From Halocatena pleomorpha (GTDB lineage: Archaea > Halobacteriota > Halobacteria > Halobacteriales > Haloarculaceae): a DNA stretch of 64,000 nucleotides. Positions 1 to 9,857 of this stretch are shown here, one piece after another. Numbering within the stretch: position 1 is the first letter of the stretch; every line of letters starts with the position of its first letter. Position numbers and translations under genes: made by a program. The stretch lies in NCBI RefSeq assembly GCF_003862495.1, contig NZ_RRCH01000002.1, forward strand, positions 80,677-144,676. Direction: 5' to 3'. The notes below the pieces were generated by a model. It saw only the letters and a program-made list of their open reading frames with translations. It had not been told where the DNA came from and did no database searches.

Positions 1-986
1 TAATAGGACGGCTAAGACGGTGCCACCGAGACCGATCCCGGGTATCCACGGCGAACGGTCGGTGTCAGGGTCGCGGAGGCAAATGTAGTTTACCGCCCCG
101 AAGATGAGGGCGAATGCGATCGACGCGAACAACGTGATTACCTTGAGTGTTCCAAGTGCGGTAAAGACACCCGTAAGACTAGCGATGACCACCAAGCTCC
201 ACGTGGGGATCCCTTTCTTGTTCCGAAACGAAAACAACTGTGGCAGCGCGCCATCGCTCGCTACCTTGTGTGCGAGTCGGGCCGTGCCGAACAGCGTCGC
301 GTTGATCGCTGAAGTGGTCGAAAACAGCGCAGCAAGAGAGACGAGAACAAACGCTCCCTGCTGTATCCGTGGGTCGGCAAAGAGCATCCTCGCCGCGACG
401 GCGAGGACGGTCTCCTTGGACTGAAGTATCTGTTCGGGTGATAATACCGTCGTCGTCACGAACGCGACGAGGACGTAGATCACCGTCGAGATGGCGATCG
501 AGAGGTAGATACCCGTCTCCATGGTGGCGATACCCCCTCCCCCCCTCAATGTCGGTGTACTCGTAAGGGAGCAGTTGGAACCCCTCGAAGGAGACGAAGA
601 TGGTCCCGATGCTCACGATCGGTGTGAGCAGTCCCGTAGAGAAGACGCCCCCGACGAACGGACGGGCACTGTCGCCGACGAAGATAGCCCAGAGGCCGAC
701 AAGCCCGAACGCAAAGAGGATGGCCACTTTGATGTATACGAGGATGTCCTGAGACTCGCCGCTCTCGCGTACACCCATGAGATTAATTCCTGTAAAGACG
801 ACGATGCCGATCGATAGTGCTCCTCGCAGCCACGTGTCGGTCGTACCCACGAGGAGTTCCGCTGCGAACGACCAATGCGAAGACGTACATCGCCATGGTG
901 CCGACGTAGCCCACAATCAAGATCCACCCGATGAGTCCCCCGACCCCCATGGCGATCACCTCTCGGAGAGCGAGTTGTTCTGACAT
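1..986 (-). pseudogene. APC-superfamily amino-acid permease, broken and cut by window edge
   Basis: The reading opens at 986 with MSEQLALREVIAMGVGG, the typical start of haloarchaeal APC permeases, but jumps at once to GWILIVGYVGTMAMYVFAL, which belongs to the third membrane helix. Helices 1-2 (roughly 80 residues) therefore look deleted. The permease reading then continues in a second frame from about 850 to 540 (VKVAILFAFGLVGLWAIF-like helix, FVSFEGFQLLPYEYTDIE) and in a third frame from about 530 to the left edge (YLSIAISTVIYVLVAFVTT, LVSLAALFSTTSAINATLFG). A deletion plus two frameshifts make this a dead gene. The family imports amino acids across the cytoplasmic membrane. Confidence 0.8.
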
Positions 987-1409
987 AGTGGATGAGGATG
1001 GTCCCGATTCGCTCTTACGTAACCGTCAGTTCACTCCGCCAGCGTATGGCGAATATATCTAAAACCCAATCAATATTTGGCGGAATACTTCGAAACCTAA
1101 TCGACCGCGGTATCTTAGAGCTTCGGACTCGACTCAGGAATCCGCGTGCTCTCACGTTCGGTCGCCGCTAAGCGTCGATAACGCCAGTGAGCTGGGAGTT
1201 GAGACCAGCTCCTGCCATTGCCTCGTAGACCGTCGTGTTATCGATCCTGTCCTGTCTATTGTGAGATAACGCTTGACACCGTTGCGCTCGCTCATTGTCC
1301 GGGATTCGATGTGGAGCGTCTCAGTGATACCAGAGGACGAAACAGTGCTGCATCAGGATCGATTGTGAGACTGCATACCCTGCCCGACCTCAAACGCGAG
1401 TGTAGTGGA
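987..1409. other. Intergenic, no supported gene
   Basis: The left part is AT-rich (aatatatctaaaacccaatc around 1050) and probably held the promoter of the broken permease. Open frames here lack recognisable protein character. Confidence 0.4.
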
Positions 1410-1588
1410 TTACTCTGTATATACTGTCGGCTGTTTCTCAAACCGCTGTCGACACTCTTCACTACAGAAATAGTATATTTTACTACGTGCTGGACAGTGG
1501 TGACTGCGTCACCATGTGAAAGTTCCATTCCACAGTCCGGATCAGTCGGCATCCAAGCGATTTGTTCGATCCCCAGCCGAATGGTCAT
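1410..1588 (-). pseudogene. Small YHS-domain protein, frameshifted
   Basis: From 1588 leftward the frame gives a start followed by DPDCGMELSHGDAVTTVQH, the CGM signature of YHS metal-binding domains. After VKY the frame is lost. One base later the continuation YYFCSEECRQRFEKQPTVY appears and stops at 1410. Joined, the product would be about 60 residues with the full C-GM...FCSEEC pattern of stand-alone haloarchaeal YHS proteins, which are thought to bind metal and often accompany heavy-metal ATPases. A single indel near 1475-1480 separates the halves. It could be a sequencing error, but the neighbourhood is full of decayed genes. Confidence 0.6.
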
Positions 1589-1649
1589 TTCGGAGTGGTG
1601 TAAATATGTGTCTTTTAGGAAACGATGAGTGAATTCAATGATGACCTAG

Positions 1650-2060
1650 ATGGTTCGCTTTTCTTTTCGTCTCTTCCGGATCCTTGGCAACCTCGTCCAG
1701 AAAGGCATCCAGCAATGGGCGTACCCAATGTTCGTCGAACTCGTGGCGTACAAGGTCGAATCCACGGAACTGTCCGTGAACACGGTGAACTCTGCATATA
1801 CGAGCCAGCGGTGTAGTCACTGCGGGTTTACCCACGAGAATAACCGGGATGAGAAGGTGTTCGAGTGCGTGGTGGGGACGAGGCGAACACGGACTACACT
1901 GCGGTCGCCGGACAACATCCGGCGAGCAACCGGAACTCACTGAGCTCCGGTGACAGCGAAGAATATCGCCAACCGATACTGCAGGTATATCCATCGCGGG
2001 CAGACGTCTCGCGGGGGATGGGCCACCAGTCAACTGACAAGTCTCAGGGGTCGACCCCGA
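1650..2060 (+). pseudogene. TnpB (IS200/IS605, IS1341 type) C-terminal remnant
   Basis: The frame from 1650 carries a stretch ending in NSAYTSQRCSHCGFTHENNR, the first half of the TnpB zinc ribbon. A frameshift near 1870 then gives DEANTDYTA, and a further shift gives KNIANRYCRYIHRG, which are the last catalytic Asp region and tail. Only the last ~100-130 residues of a ~420-residue nuclease remain, so this is a transposition-dead scar. Confidence 0.65.
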
Positions 2061-2329
2061 GGCGGTTGACACGCAACAATAGGAATCACGCTCAATTGGC
2101 TATGTGATTCTGGCAACGGATGCTCTTATTGGAAGTACACTGGTGGTTTTCGTCGACGTCACTTACACACTGGTTGGATTAGGCGCGTTCTCGTTTTCTT
2201 CGTCCTATTAATCCGTTCATCGGACGACAATATTCGATGAGAAGCTGGCAATCGCCAAGCCACTCTTTAGCAGACTCTTCACCGACCTAGCCAACCACAC
2301 GACCTAGTCGAAGACGATCATGTGCACAG

Positions 2330-3304
2330 TCATCCAGTTGAATCGCGGTAGATGGTTCGTCCTCCCCGGTAGACGACGAGCGCAGCCACGACGATCGCGG
2401 TTCCGAAGAGAAGCGTGATACTGAGGTCGTGGAGAACCCGAATCCCGTAGATATGGCTGATCGTCTTGCTTGCTACTGCGATGCTGTCAAGGAGTAGTAC
2501 CATCGCGAAGTAACCCATCAGTGCGCGCTCGTCGACAACGTCAGTGAGGCGCGAGCCAACGTAGGATCCGAGGACGCTTCCACCGAGCAGCGGGAACACG
2601 ACCGTGAAATGGACGGCCCCTTGTTGGAAATAGCGAACGGATCCGAACGCGCTCGACCCAGCGATCTGGAAGATATCGGTGCCGACCGCGATTGATTTCG
2701 AGATACCGATACCGTAGATGAGGCTCGGAACCATCAGAAATCCACCACCCACCCCGAGGAAGCCGGAGAGCGTTCCGATACCGACACCGACGACAAGGAC
2801 AAGCCAGACGGAGACGCGCATGTCCGAACGTAGACTGATTCGAGGGGGCAATCGACCGAGAGCGTAGCGTTTGAACACGGGAGGAGCGCGTCGTTCGATG
2901 GAATCGGTGAATCTGTCCCTATGAACTCGGCGGAGGATGAGTACGCCACCTGCTGCCAGCAGTACGACGTAGGCGATGCTGATGACAACATCCGCGAGCC
3001 CTTTCCCAGCGAGCCAGAAGAGAACCCGCCTACCGGCCTCAATACCAACTGCCATACTGACAATAAGGAGAATTCCGAGGGCGTAATCGATGTGTCCGGC
3101 AGACTGGTGGGTGATCGCCGCGGCGATGGATGTTCCGAAGACGAACACGAGACCAGAGCCCACAGCAGCTTCGGCAGGATGACCGAGCACGAGGAGCGCA
3201 GGGGTGACAAAAAAGCTCCCACCCAACCCGAAGAAGCCAAAGAGAATGCCCACCAAGAACCCGAACCCAACAAAGAACAGTGCCGCTGATTCTACGAGCA
3301 TCAT
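2330..3304 (-). CDS. TSUP (TauE/SafE) family membrane permease
   Basis: A 324-residue hydrophobic protein with eight or nine predicted membrane helices in two halves. Each half has a glycine-rich hairpin typical of the TSUP family: GFFGLGGSFFVTPALLVLG near residue 25 and GFLGVGGGFLMVPSLIYG near residue 185. These permeases (PF01925) move small anions such as sulfite, sulfonates or sulfoacetate, but the substrate cannot be read from the sequence. The length is slightly above the usual 250-300, with a charged loop between the halves (about 135-160). It stands alone between remnants. The ATG at 3304 precedes the first helix directly and looks right. Confidence 0.88.
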   Translation of the reverse strand: MMLVESAALFFVGFGFLVGILFGFFGLGGSFFVTPALLVLGHPAEAAVGSGLVFVFGTSIAAAITHQSAGHIDYALGILLIVSMAVGIEAGRRVLFWLAGKGLADVVISIAYVVLLAAGGVLILRRVHRDRFTDSIERRAPPVFKRYALGRLPPRISLRSDMRVSVWLVLVVGVGIGTLSGFLGVGGGFLMVPSLIYGIGISKSIAVGTDIFQIAGSSAFGSVRYFQQGAVHFTVVFPLLGGSVLGSYVGSRLTDVVDERALMGYFAMVLLLDSIAVASKTISHIYGIRVLHDLSITLLFGTAIVVAALVVYRGGRTIYRDSTG

Positions 3305-3603
3305 CTTTCTTGAACTATTTCTCGTTCGATTCGACAGAGGATTCCCAACCAGGTTTCGTATGCACGTGGAAGATTACGACAGAACGATAAAGAGCATCCC
3401 ACCATCGTTGCTCAGAGTACGATGTGCATGTGCAAAAGTCTGCGGCGTTCTCGATTCTCCGGCGATAGATACGCTCTAGATTGTCTGGCGAATGAGGACG
3501 TTCTATCGACGTACGAAACGAGAGAGGAGTGACGTTTTCTCGTGTCCTTTGAGCGTCCCACGGACGATCGAGACACCCCGAAGTGGCAGTTTTCAAATTT
3601 CTA
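3305..3603. other. Intergenic, no supported gene
   Basis: Open frames on both strands lack domain signatures. The stretch probably holds the TSUP promoter and decayed coding sequence. Confidence 0.3.
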
Positions 3604-4035
3604 TCATGTATGCATTATTGATGAACTGCCGTCTTGCGATTCGTATCGATTGAACTGGCTCCATATGCGATACTGTGAGCAGCTACAACAGTCGATCAAC
3701 GCCGATCGGCTCTCACAGATTCCTGCATCAACGATCTCCGCCAGAAGAGCGTCAAATTTCATGTGGCAGATACGTTCAAATCGGTCGTCCATGCAGAACC
3801 CTTCGTCTATTTCGCGATTCAGATGACATCCACCAGCTAAGGTGTGTCGTGCCAGCGCGAGTACGTCGTATGCGACATCAACTATTCCGTCTCCCTAGAC
3901 GTGTTCGAAGAAGCGGAATTCGTCCATAGTTTCGCCACCTGAGCCACTTCGGAAAGTACAGTTTCAACATCAGGAGTTGTACGGAGTACGAGAGACACGA
4001 TCACCACATCGAACGAATTGTCCGCAAACGGAAGA
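3604..4035 (-). pseudogene. Class I SAM methyltransferase remnant
   Basis: Reading leftward from about 4035, one frame gives FADNSFDVVIVSLVLRTTPD followed by ETVLSEVAQVAK, the motif IV to post-motif helix of UbiE/Methyltransf_11 enzymes. A second frame continues with FFEHV, a stop, then DVLALARHTLAGGCHLNREI and MDDRFERICH, resembling the C-terminal part of the same family. The SAM-binding N-terminus is missing. Just upstream (about 4110-4300, same strand) a stretch reading AKIAIDTTSEEIWEYVTDP resembles the start of an SRPBCC domain, but too weakly to annotate separately. Confidence 0.45.
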
Positions 4036-4752
4036 CTTCTGCGCTGGCATCCTCAACCTCTATTTCGATCAGGAGAGAGCATACACAGTCAACGTAACAC
4101 ATCGGGAGTCAAAGCAAAGTCGCGTCGTCGCTGGCACGTCAAGCATCCGGTGGAAAAGGTGTCGTATTCGAGTCCGTGGTGTTCCCCGGATACGACACTA
4201 TCCAGTAGACAAGGGTCGGTCACGTACTCCCAGATTTCCTCGGATGTAGTATCGATGGCGATCTTGGCTTTGCCAGTTACGTCACCCGTTCAGCCGAACA
4301 TCCCCCACCTACGAACAGGCTGAGGCGAGACAGAGGCATGTCAAACAGCTCATTCTAGCTCGTGATTCGATTGCATGAACACTCGTTCTATTTGCAGAAT
4401 TCCACCCTCTGAAATAGGGATTCCCCCTGACTTCGCAGTATAAACGTACATAGTTTGTCTACGACATTTATTCCATTGTGATTTTTGAAATTAATGCTTC
4501 CAGCTGCACATTGCATTCTCTGTCTCTTTCCCAAAATCACGCAGTAGACGACCAGATACCATACTCAATCGTGTTAGTGTTTCGGTGCTCATACCGTCTA
4601 TCAAGTGTCCTCTCCATAATTGGAAAACTACGCCCTTACGTCCTCAGCTACTTCACCACATAACTACGGCTGTAGAACAGCAAAGAAGACTCTATCTCAT
4701 CCGTTTTAAAAAAGCACAACTTTATACGCTGGCAACCTTAGTAATAATACTC
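4036..4752. other. Decayed or noncoding stretch
   Basis: It contains the possible SRPBCC-like scrap at 4110-4300 (minus strand) and then AT-rich DNA without a convincing gene. The promoter of the small gene at 4753 lies at its right end (ctttatacg at 4716-4724). Confidence 0.35.
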
Positions 4753-4917
4753 ATGCACTCTGAGACTGCGCCTGTAAAGTCGGAGGATCGCGATAGCGTC
4801 GCAGCAAAGGACGCCTCTGACCTTCGTAAACTAATTCAAGAGCAGTGGTCTATAACGCTCTGTGATGAGGTTGCAGTCCGCGAGTTCAGTCGTTCTCTTT
4901 CGACTCTTCCGGACTAA
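4753..4917 (+). CDS. Small hypothetical protein, 54 residues
   Basis: An acidic, helix-rich 54-residue product (MHSETAPVKSEDRD... to ...SLSTLPD). The ATG at 4753 was preferred over in-frame upstream starts because a TATA-like ctttatacg lies about 30 bases upstream, as for a leaderless haloarchaeal transcript. The upstream extension reads as noncoding. No family is recognised. Confidence 0.4.
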   Translation: MHSETAPVKSEDRDSVAAKDASDLRKLIQEQWSITLCDEVAVREFSRSLSTLPD

Positions 4918-4953
4918 GTCCCTGTATTGTTCGCTATCGTTCCTTATGATATA

Positions 4954-5919
4954 TTATTTCTCATTAATAGCAGGCGTTTCACTAGCTTCATCAAAAGAAT
5001 AATCTGTTGCGATACGATCTAGAAACGCTCGTTTCCCGTCATCAGTTATGTTTCGAAGGTGAGTCGCGTCACTTCGCTCAAGAAGATGATCAACGAACGG
5101 CTGAGTCGCGTTTCGATGTTGCTGGGTGTAATACTGAAAAGCATCCGGACGCTGAAGGTTTTCTAGTTCACTATTAAGATTAATAATGATTCCTTCTTTC
5201 CGTTGAACTGCATCGACTCCCAGCGAATGAGCATATCTGAGAAGCCCAGCCTTGCGGCGAAGTGTCAAATGACGTTTTGATGAGAGAATATAGTCTTCAG
5301 CCCAGTCATGCCATTCATCATCTACACCTGTCTTCGGAAGCTCGATATCCTCATCGAAGGTCCGGAGATACCTTCCGAGGATGCTAATTCCCGATCGATG
5401 GTTAGTGTTCGGCATGGGATGCTGACAAATAAACTCCGAAAGGAGTTGTGTGGCTACCTCTGGCACAGGCTGACGCCATTGCACGTTTCGAACAACCTCC
5501 GCGAGAGATTCTAAATCGAATTTCTTGTACAACCTCATCGATTCATCTGGAATGTCGTCGGTGATGCTCAGGAAAATTGTATCCACAAGTAAGACAAAAT
5601 TTATTTCTCGGTCTTCGAAAATACCATTAAGATACTCATTAATTTCCTCATCAGAATTTGACCATTCATCAGGAGTTCCTGATTGTGAACTTGTATATAT
5701 TGTGTGTACCTTTTGTCCGTCTACTTGGAACTGCCACTGACTACAATTCTTGATATCATTTTGTTCTCTGAATTCTTCTGTCTTAGACAGAAATCGCTCG
5801 TAATCGTCAGTGATGAACCTGAGAGACCGATGAAATGCTTTCGGTTCATGATACGGAATGAGCACTAAGTCGTCCTCTGTCTGGTCACCCCAATCAGTTT
5901 GATCTGTCCACTCCGACAT
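4954..5919 (-). CDS. Fic/Doc-like fold protein of unknown activity
   Basis: A 321-residue soluble protein, AT-richer than its neighbours. A helix (about 152-166) leads into HPMPNTNHRSG at residues 167-177, which resembles the Fic/Doc motif HPFx(D/E)GNxRxxx. His167, Pro168, Asn173 and Arg175 line up; the acidic residue and the motif glycine are replaced by Asn and Thr. Fic proteins AMPylate or phosphorylate target proteins, and Doc is a toxin. Here the acidic residue that positions the phosphate-binding metal appears to be missing, so catalysis may be altered or lost. The C-terminal 120 residues are helical and unknown. An AT-rich promoter (atttatatcat) lies just before 5919. No antitoxin partner is visible. 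Confidence 0.5.
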   Translation of the reverse strand: MSEWTDQTDWGDQTEDDLVLIPYHEPKAFHRSLRFITDDYERFLSKTEEFREQNDIKNCSQWQFQVDGQKVHTIYTSSQSGTPDEWSNSDEEINEYLNGIFEDREINFVLLVDTIFLSITDDIPDESMRLYKKFDLESLAEVVRNVQWRQPVPEVATQLLSEFICQHPMPNTNHRSGISILGRYLRTFDEDIELPKTGVDDEWHDWAEDYILSSKRHLTLRRKAGLLRYAHSLGVDAVQRKEGIIINLNSELENLQRPDAFQYYTQQHRNATQPFVDHLLERSDATHLRNITDDGKRAFLDRIATDYSFDEASETPAINEK

Positions 5920-6029
5920 ACCGTATTGTAGATCATAAAATGATATAAATAGTGTGTCTGAATCTCAAGAAAAAGATCTAGAGTGGAATGTATATATGAA
6001 GAAGATAAAGCTCTTTATCATCTCTGTGC

Positions 6030-7233
6030 ATGTTCAGGGTCGTCGATCAGTTTGTTCCTGATGAGCGACTGTATATCACCGGTTTGACCGGGAACGAACA
6101 GTACCCGACAGTCGTGGTGTCCACCTCTGGCTCTAACTATTATCCGTTCGACAGCCACATATTGTCTTCCTATTCCATCCGCTCGATGTACGCTGTTTCG
6201 GGCTCTCGATCGATCTTGGGAAGGAGATAGGTGACGCCCAGGTTGTCCAGCGTTTGGTAGACCTGCAACGATTCGAACCCACGGTCTGCGAGGACGAGAT
6301 CGATCGATGCGAATTCTTAGGTTCAGCGCACGAGCCGTCGGACCGTTCGATGATACTCGTGGGGGAAATTCTCATTCCACGCTGAGCTCTCAATCACCGG
6401 CTCAACGGCGAGGACGATCGGCATGCTCTTCCCAACGAGCGATAACATAGCGAATTTGTAGGCTATTTCTCGCGATTTATCGGTCCCACTGACCTCACTC
6501 GGCGGAGCATCCTCAGCATGGTAGGGTCAGGTCGTGATATCGATCGCCACAGTCACCGGCGGTTAGAGGATCTGGAGATGATTCACTGCCGCCAGGAGAT
6601 TCTCGATCGACTGCTCAAACCCCGCGTGAATCTGCTCTTGGGAATATTACTTGACTGTCCGGGTACTTCCCGTTGCCCGCACGTCTTGAGTTGAACGATC
6701 CGAACACCGTATTCCCAGCAAGCCGGACGTGCTTCCGAATCTGGTCATTTGAGAACTTGCCGACGTGCCGTTCGAGGAGGTCGGAGTCGTTATCCTCGAC
6801 GTAACGCGGTTGGCGGAGATCGAGTGCGTCGTCGTTCTCAGAGCGGCCTCAACGAGGCGCTCGCTTACTGGGAGAATACGTCGTTTCGTGGCGTCGGAGA
6901 GGTTTCGTCCCACACCGCTGTGAGCGTCTGCCGCGTTGGGGCCGTGTTGTACTTTTCGAACTTCGTCGCGTCGAAACCGAGTCGGCTCGCGCGTGTCTCG
7001 GTCGAGAGGTGCTCGTAGAGCTATTTCCAAGAGAGTCTGCCGAGTTCGCGGCAGAGTAGTGCTCGAGCTATCGGCTCAGGATCGTACTCTCGGCCCTCGA
7101 AGTACTCATAGTCCTTATTCTGAAGGATTCGAGTGAGCTCTGGGATGTGTACGAGAGTAACGAGTGTCGGCGCTGTCTCCAGCTGTTCGTCTGCCTTGTT
7201 GAGGAGTGATTCTGAGACTGTCGTCTCCCTCAT
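6030..7233 (-). pseudogene. DDE transposase pseudogene (IS remnant, family copy 1)
   Basis: The intact N-terminal frame 7233-7021 reads ETAPTLVTLVHIPELTRIL and YFEGREYDPEPIARALLCRE. A second frame continues LYEHLSTETRASRLGFD and TRQTLTAVWDETF. Further left, LVLADRGFESLQVYQTLDNL and TYLLPKIDREPETAYIERM mark the DDE core region around its second Asp. At least three frameshifts make it inactive. A truncated relative lies at 17809-18215 on the other strand. Terminal repeats were not resolved. Confidence 0.7.
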
Positions 7234-7311
7234 TGTAACGACTCTCGCAGCATTGAATCATCCAGATTTATGCGGACAAGCACAAGTAGACGGGTAAGAT
7301 ACTGACTGATT

Positions 7312-8502
7312 TCACCGGAGAGGAAGACTCATTGCTGTCTGTGATTCAAACGGATCTACCAGTGCCCGTATCAGGAGAACAGTGAAGGTCGCGAACATCC
7401 CGAGAACGGCCAGTGCTGTCATCGGTGTGGTTACCTCCGCGAGGGCTCCTCCAGTCGATCGTGCCAAGACAAAAATGAGTGCCTGTATCATCGAAACACC
7501 GCTCAAGGCTGTTGCTCGCCCCTGAGAGTCGAGTCGGTTATTCAGATACGTACTGCCGAGGGTATCGCTGACAGTGTTGGCGCTCCGGGAGACGAAGAAT
7601 ACGAGTACTGCAACGACGGGAAGCGTACTCGCAAGCAGGAGAACACCTGCGAGTCCCGCCGCTCCAAGCGTAAACCAGGCTCCGATACCGAGTCGCTCCG
7701 CAATTGGAGCTGCGAGTGCCGATCCCACGGCAGCGGCGATCATCAGTCCCGCATACAACGGCCCGAGAAGCGTCGGCGTGAATCCGACTGAGAGTGCGAC
7801 TGGTTGTACGAAGACCTCAATCGTCTCTGGCACAGCCAAGACGACCGCCGAGATGACGACGAATATCCGTAGTTGACTTGTCGTGAGTACTGTCGTGAGC
7901 GCATCGACAGCTTCTGATGGCGAGAACCCCTCTGCCGAGGTATGAGCGTCTGGTTCGGGAAGCGTCAGAACGACCAAGCCGCCCAGCGTGGTCATGGCGG
8001 CCGCAGCAGCGAACGGCAAGACCGCCCAGGACTCGTACAGGAGACCGCCACACAGGGCAGTAACGGCAGCCGCTACGTAGAATACTGACGTACTCTGGCC
8101 TCGAACGTTCGTGTACCTCGATGTGGCCTCAGCATCGACGAGCGTGTCGTAGAGCCACGCATCGGTACTACCGGAGCGGAAAGTTGCGGCTACGCCCCAA
8201 AACGACCAGCATAAAATGAATCCAGCGAGGGAATCGGCGAGAGCAAACCCGACGTGTGTCACCGAGACAAGTGCTGCGCCAAGGGCCAGTCCGTTCCGTC
8301 TACCGAGACGGTCACCGATGTACCCTGTCGGAATTTCACCGACCAGCGTGCCGAGAAAGAACGTCCCCGCTGCGAGGCCAACACCCGCGAGGTCCAGCCC
8401 TTGCGCGAGTGCGTGGACTGTAAGAATCGGATACACGAATCCCTCGGAGGTCAGTAGTCGATAGATATAGAATCGATAAAGGAATGATCTGAGAGATGTC
8501 AC
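7312..8502 (-). CDS. MFS transporter
   Basis: A 396-residue protein with 12 predicted membrane helices. The loop between helices 2 and 3 has the MFS signature (GEIPTGYIGDRLGRRNGL, about residues 53-70), and the second half has a weaker repeat. The best match by eye is to haloarchaeal drug/proton antiporter-type MFS proteins. Substrate is unknown, and no operon partner is seen. The start at 8502 places MTSLRSFLYRFYIYRLL just before helix 1, as in relatives. Confidence 0.88.
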   Translation of the reverse strand: MTSLRSFLYRFYIYRLLTSEGFVYPILTVHALAQGLDLAGVGLAAGTFFLGTLVGEIPTGYIGDRLGRRNGLALGAALVSVTHVGFALADSLAGFILCWSFWGVAATFRSGSTDAWLYDTLVDAEATSRYTNVRGQSTSVFYVAAAVTALCGGLLYESWAVLPFAAAAAMTTLGGLVVLTLPEPDAHTSAEGFSPSEAVDALTTVLTTSQLRIFVVISAVVLAVPETIEVFVQPVALSVGFTPTLLGPLYAGLMIAAAVGSALAAPIAERLGIGAWFTLGAAGLAGVLLLASTLPVVAVLVFFVSRSANTVSDTLGSTYLNNRLDSQGRATALSGVSMIQALIFVLARSTGGALAEVTTPMTALAVLGMFATFTVLLIRALVDPFESQTAMSLPLR

Positions 8503-8649
8503 TCAACTACGCCTCATACTCGTTATTCGATACGCTACTCTCTTCGTTATCGGCCGTTCGAGGTCGCCTACGGTCATTCAAAGACAGACGGCACTACTCA
8601 TGGACCGTAGTTAATAGTTCGTAGAAAATTGTTCCAATTGGGTAATTAA

Positions 8650-8988
8650 CACGACCGAGCGGGCCATTTCGATACACTTTGTCGGGCGTGTGACGGGCCG
8701 CTGCGACTGATCTACAAAAATCAAGTGTTCGTCGCACGGTGTCCGTCGTGCGAGGAGTCAGTGCTGAGTTCACCGTTCTTGCCTGCCGGGATGGTTGATC
8801 GGTCGAACGATGAACTCTTGTCTGCCTTCGATACATGGTCACGGAAACTGGTTGACCTGCTTCAGAGCGGTGTTTGCCCGTGGTGTAGGAGTACCGTTTC
8901 TCATGAGTTTGAGCTACGCGATGCGTCCGAGGAAGTTCGTATCACCCATCGGTGTGACCGCTGTCGGGGATTATCACACCACCGAGGG
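8650..8988 (+). pseudogene. C-terminal remnant of an ArsR-type winged-helix regulator (DUF7351-like)
   Basis: One open frame encodes two zinc-ribbon-like halves: DTLCRACDGPLRLIYKNQVF and RCPSCEESVLSSPFLPAGM, then GVCPWCRSTVSHEFELRD and ITHRCDRCRGL. This is the pattern of the C-terminal domain of haloarchaeal ArsR-like regulators. The DNA-binding N-terminus is absent, since an in-frame stop lies at 8647. Similarity ends abruptly near 8988, so this is a fragment. Confidence 0.5.
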
Positions 8989-9082
8989 AGGACCCCCGGA
9001 ACTATCCCGAACCCCCTCATTACGACCACGATCCCTTATCGAATCCAGACCGTTAATTGTACACAGATCCAACGTCTGACCT

Positions 9083-9760
9083 GTGACGGTCACCACAGAG
9101 TTCCTCATCAGTTCACTATCGCTTCCACTCGTGAGTCTCGCGAAGTCGCTCGAGTCGAATCAATTCGAGTGCGTACACGGACTCTGTCTCGAACACGATT
9201 CTCGCGTGTTCGTCATCTATCTTGAGCCGATGGAGGATCGCTCTGAAGACGATCTCTTGGCGTTCGACGAAGTGGTTGAGGCGACAGCACTCGGACGATC
9301 GAGTGGGAAAGACGTGTTTCAGATCACTATCGAACTGGAGGATATCGTCTCGGAAGCGTTCGCACCGGAACGGTTCACTGCGACCCAGATGGAACCGACA
9401 GTCGTCACACCAGAGGGCTGGTACGAGAAGAAACTCTTCCAGAACTACAATGCGTTCAATGGGATGCGAACTCGATGTGAGGAGTATGGCATCGAGGTTG
9501 AACTGGTTTCCATCTCTCAGAATCAATCTGGAGACGATGAGTCATCTCAATATGGGCTGACTGACCGGCAACATGAGGCGCTCACCCTGGCGATCGGTCG
9601 AGGATACTACGAAAGCCCGCGTCAGGTCAGTACCGAAGAACTGGCCGAAGAAATGGGTATCTCGCAACCGTCTATGTCGAGTCTCCTCCGCCGCGGTGAG
9701 CGTCAACTCCTTACCTCGGCACTGGGCTCACAGCCCCAGATCGACAGCCTCTCTCGATAG
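9083..9760 (+). CDS. HTH-10 (bacterio-opsin activator type) transcriptional regulator
   Basis: A 225-residue protein with the two-part layout of the haloarchaeal Bat/HTH-10 family. The N-terminal ~145 residues form an alpha/beta sensor-like domain. The C-terminal helix-turn-helix begins at LTDRQHEALTLAIGRGYY and runs through VSTEELAEEMGISQPSMSS to RRGERQLL. The start is GTG at 9083. Its position directly before the 9.8-19 kb oxidoreductase island makes it a candidate regulator of that island, but nothing in the sequence proves it. Confidence 0.85.
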   Translation: MTVTTEFLISSLSLPLVSLAKSLESNQFECVHGLCLEHDSRVFVIYLEPMEDRSEDDLLAFDEVVEATALGRSSGKDVFQITIELEDIVSEAFAPERFTATQMEPTVVTPEGWYEKKLFQNYNAFNGMRTRCEEYGIEVELVSISQNQSGDDESSQYGLTDRQHEALTLAIGRGYYESPRQVSTEELAEEMGISQPSMSSLLRRGERQLLTSALGSQPQIDSLSR

Positions 9761-9796
9761 TCTCGAATTGTTTCGTACTCCGTACGAACTGCCCAG

Positions 9797-9823
9797 TTTA
9801 TAAGCGTGCTTTCAGTATAGCAC
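9797..9823 (+). promoter_or_regulatory. TATA box and palindromic operator (site A)
   Basis: TATA-like tttataa is followed by GTGCTTTCAGTATAGCAC (9806-9823), an imperfect palindrome with half-site GTGCTWTC. It lies 35 bases before the SDR start at 9858 and is the first of five such sites. Confidence 0.6.
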
Positions 9824-9857
9824 AACGGCGAAGGGCACAACGGTTTTACCAAAACCG

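Noticed and set aside
6250..6300. gattcgaacccacgg resembling a tRNA T-loop
   Set aside because: The surrounding bases do not fold into a cloverleaf and code for the transposase relic on the minus strand.
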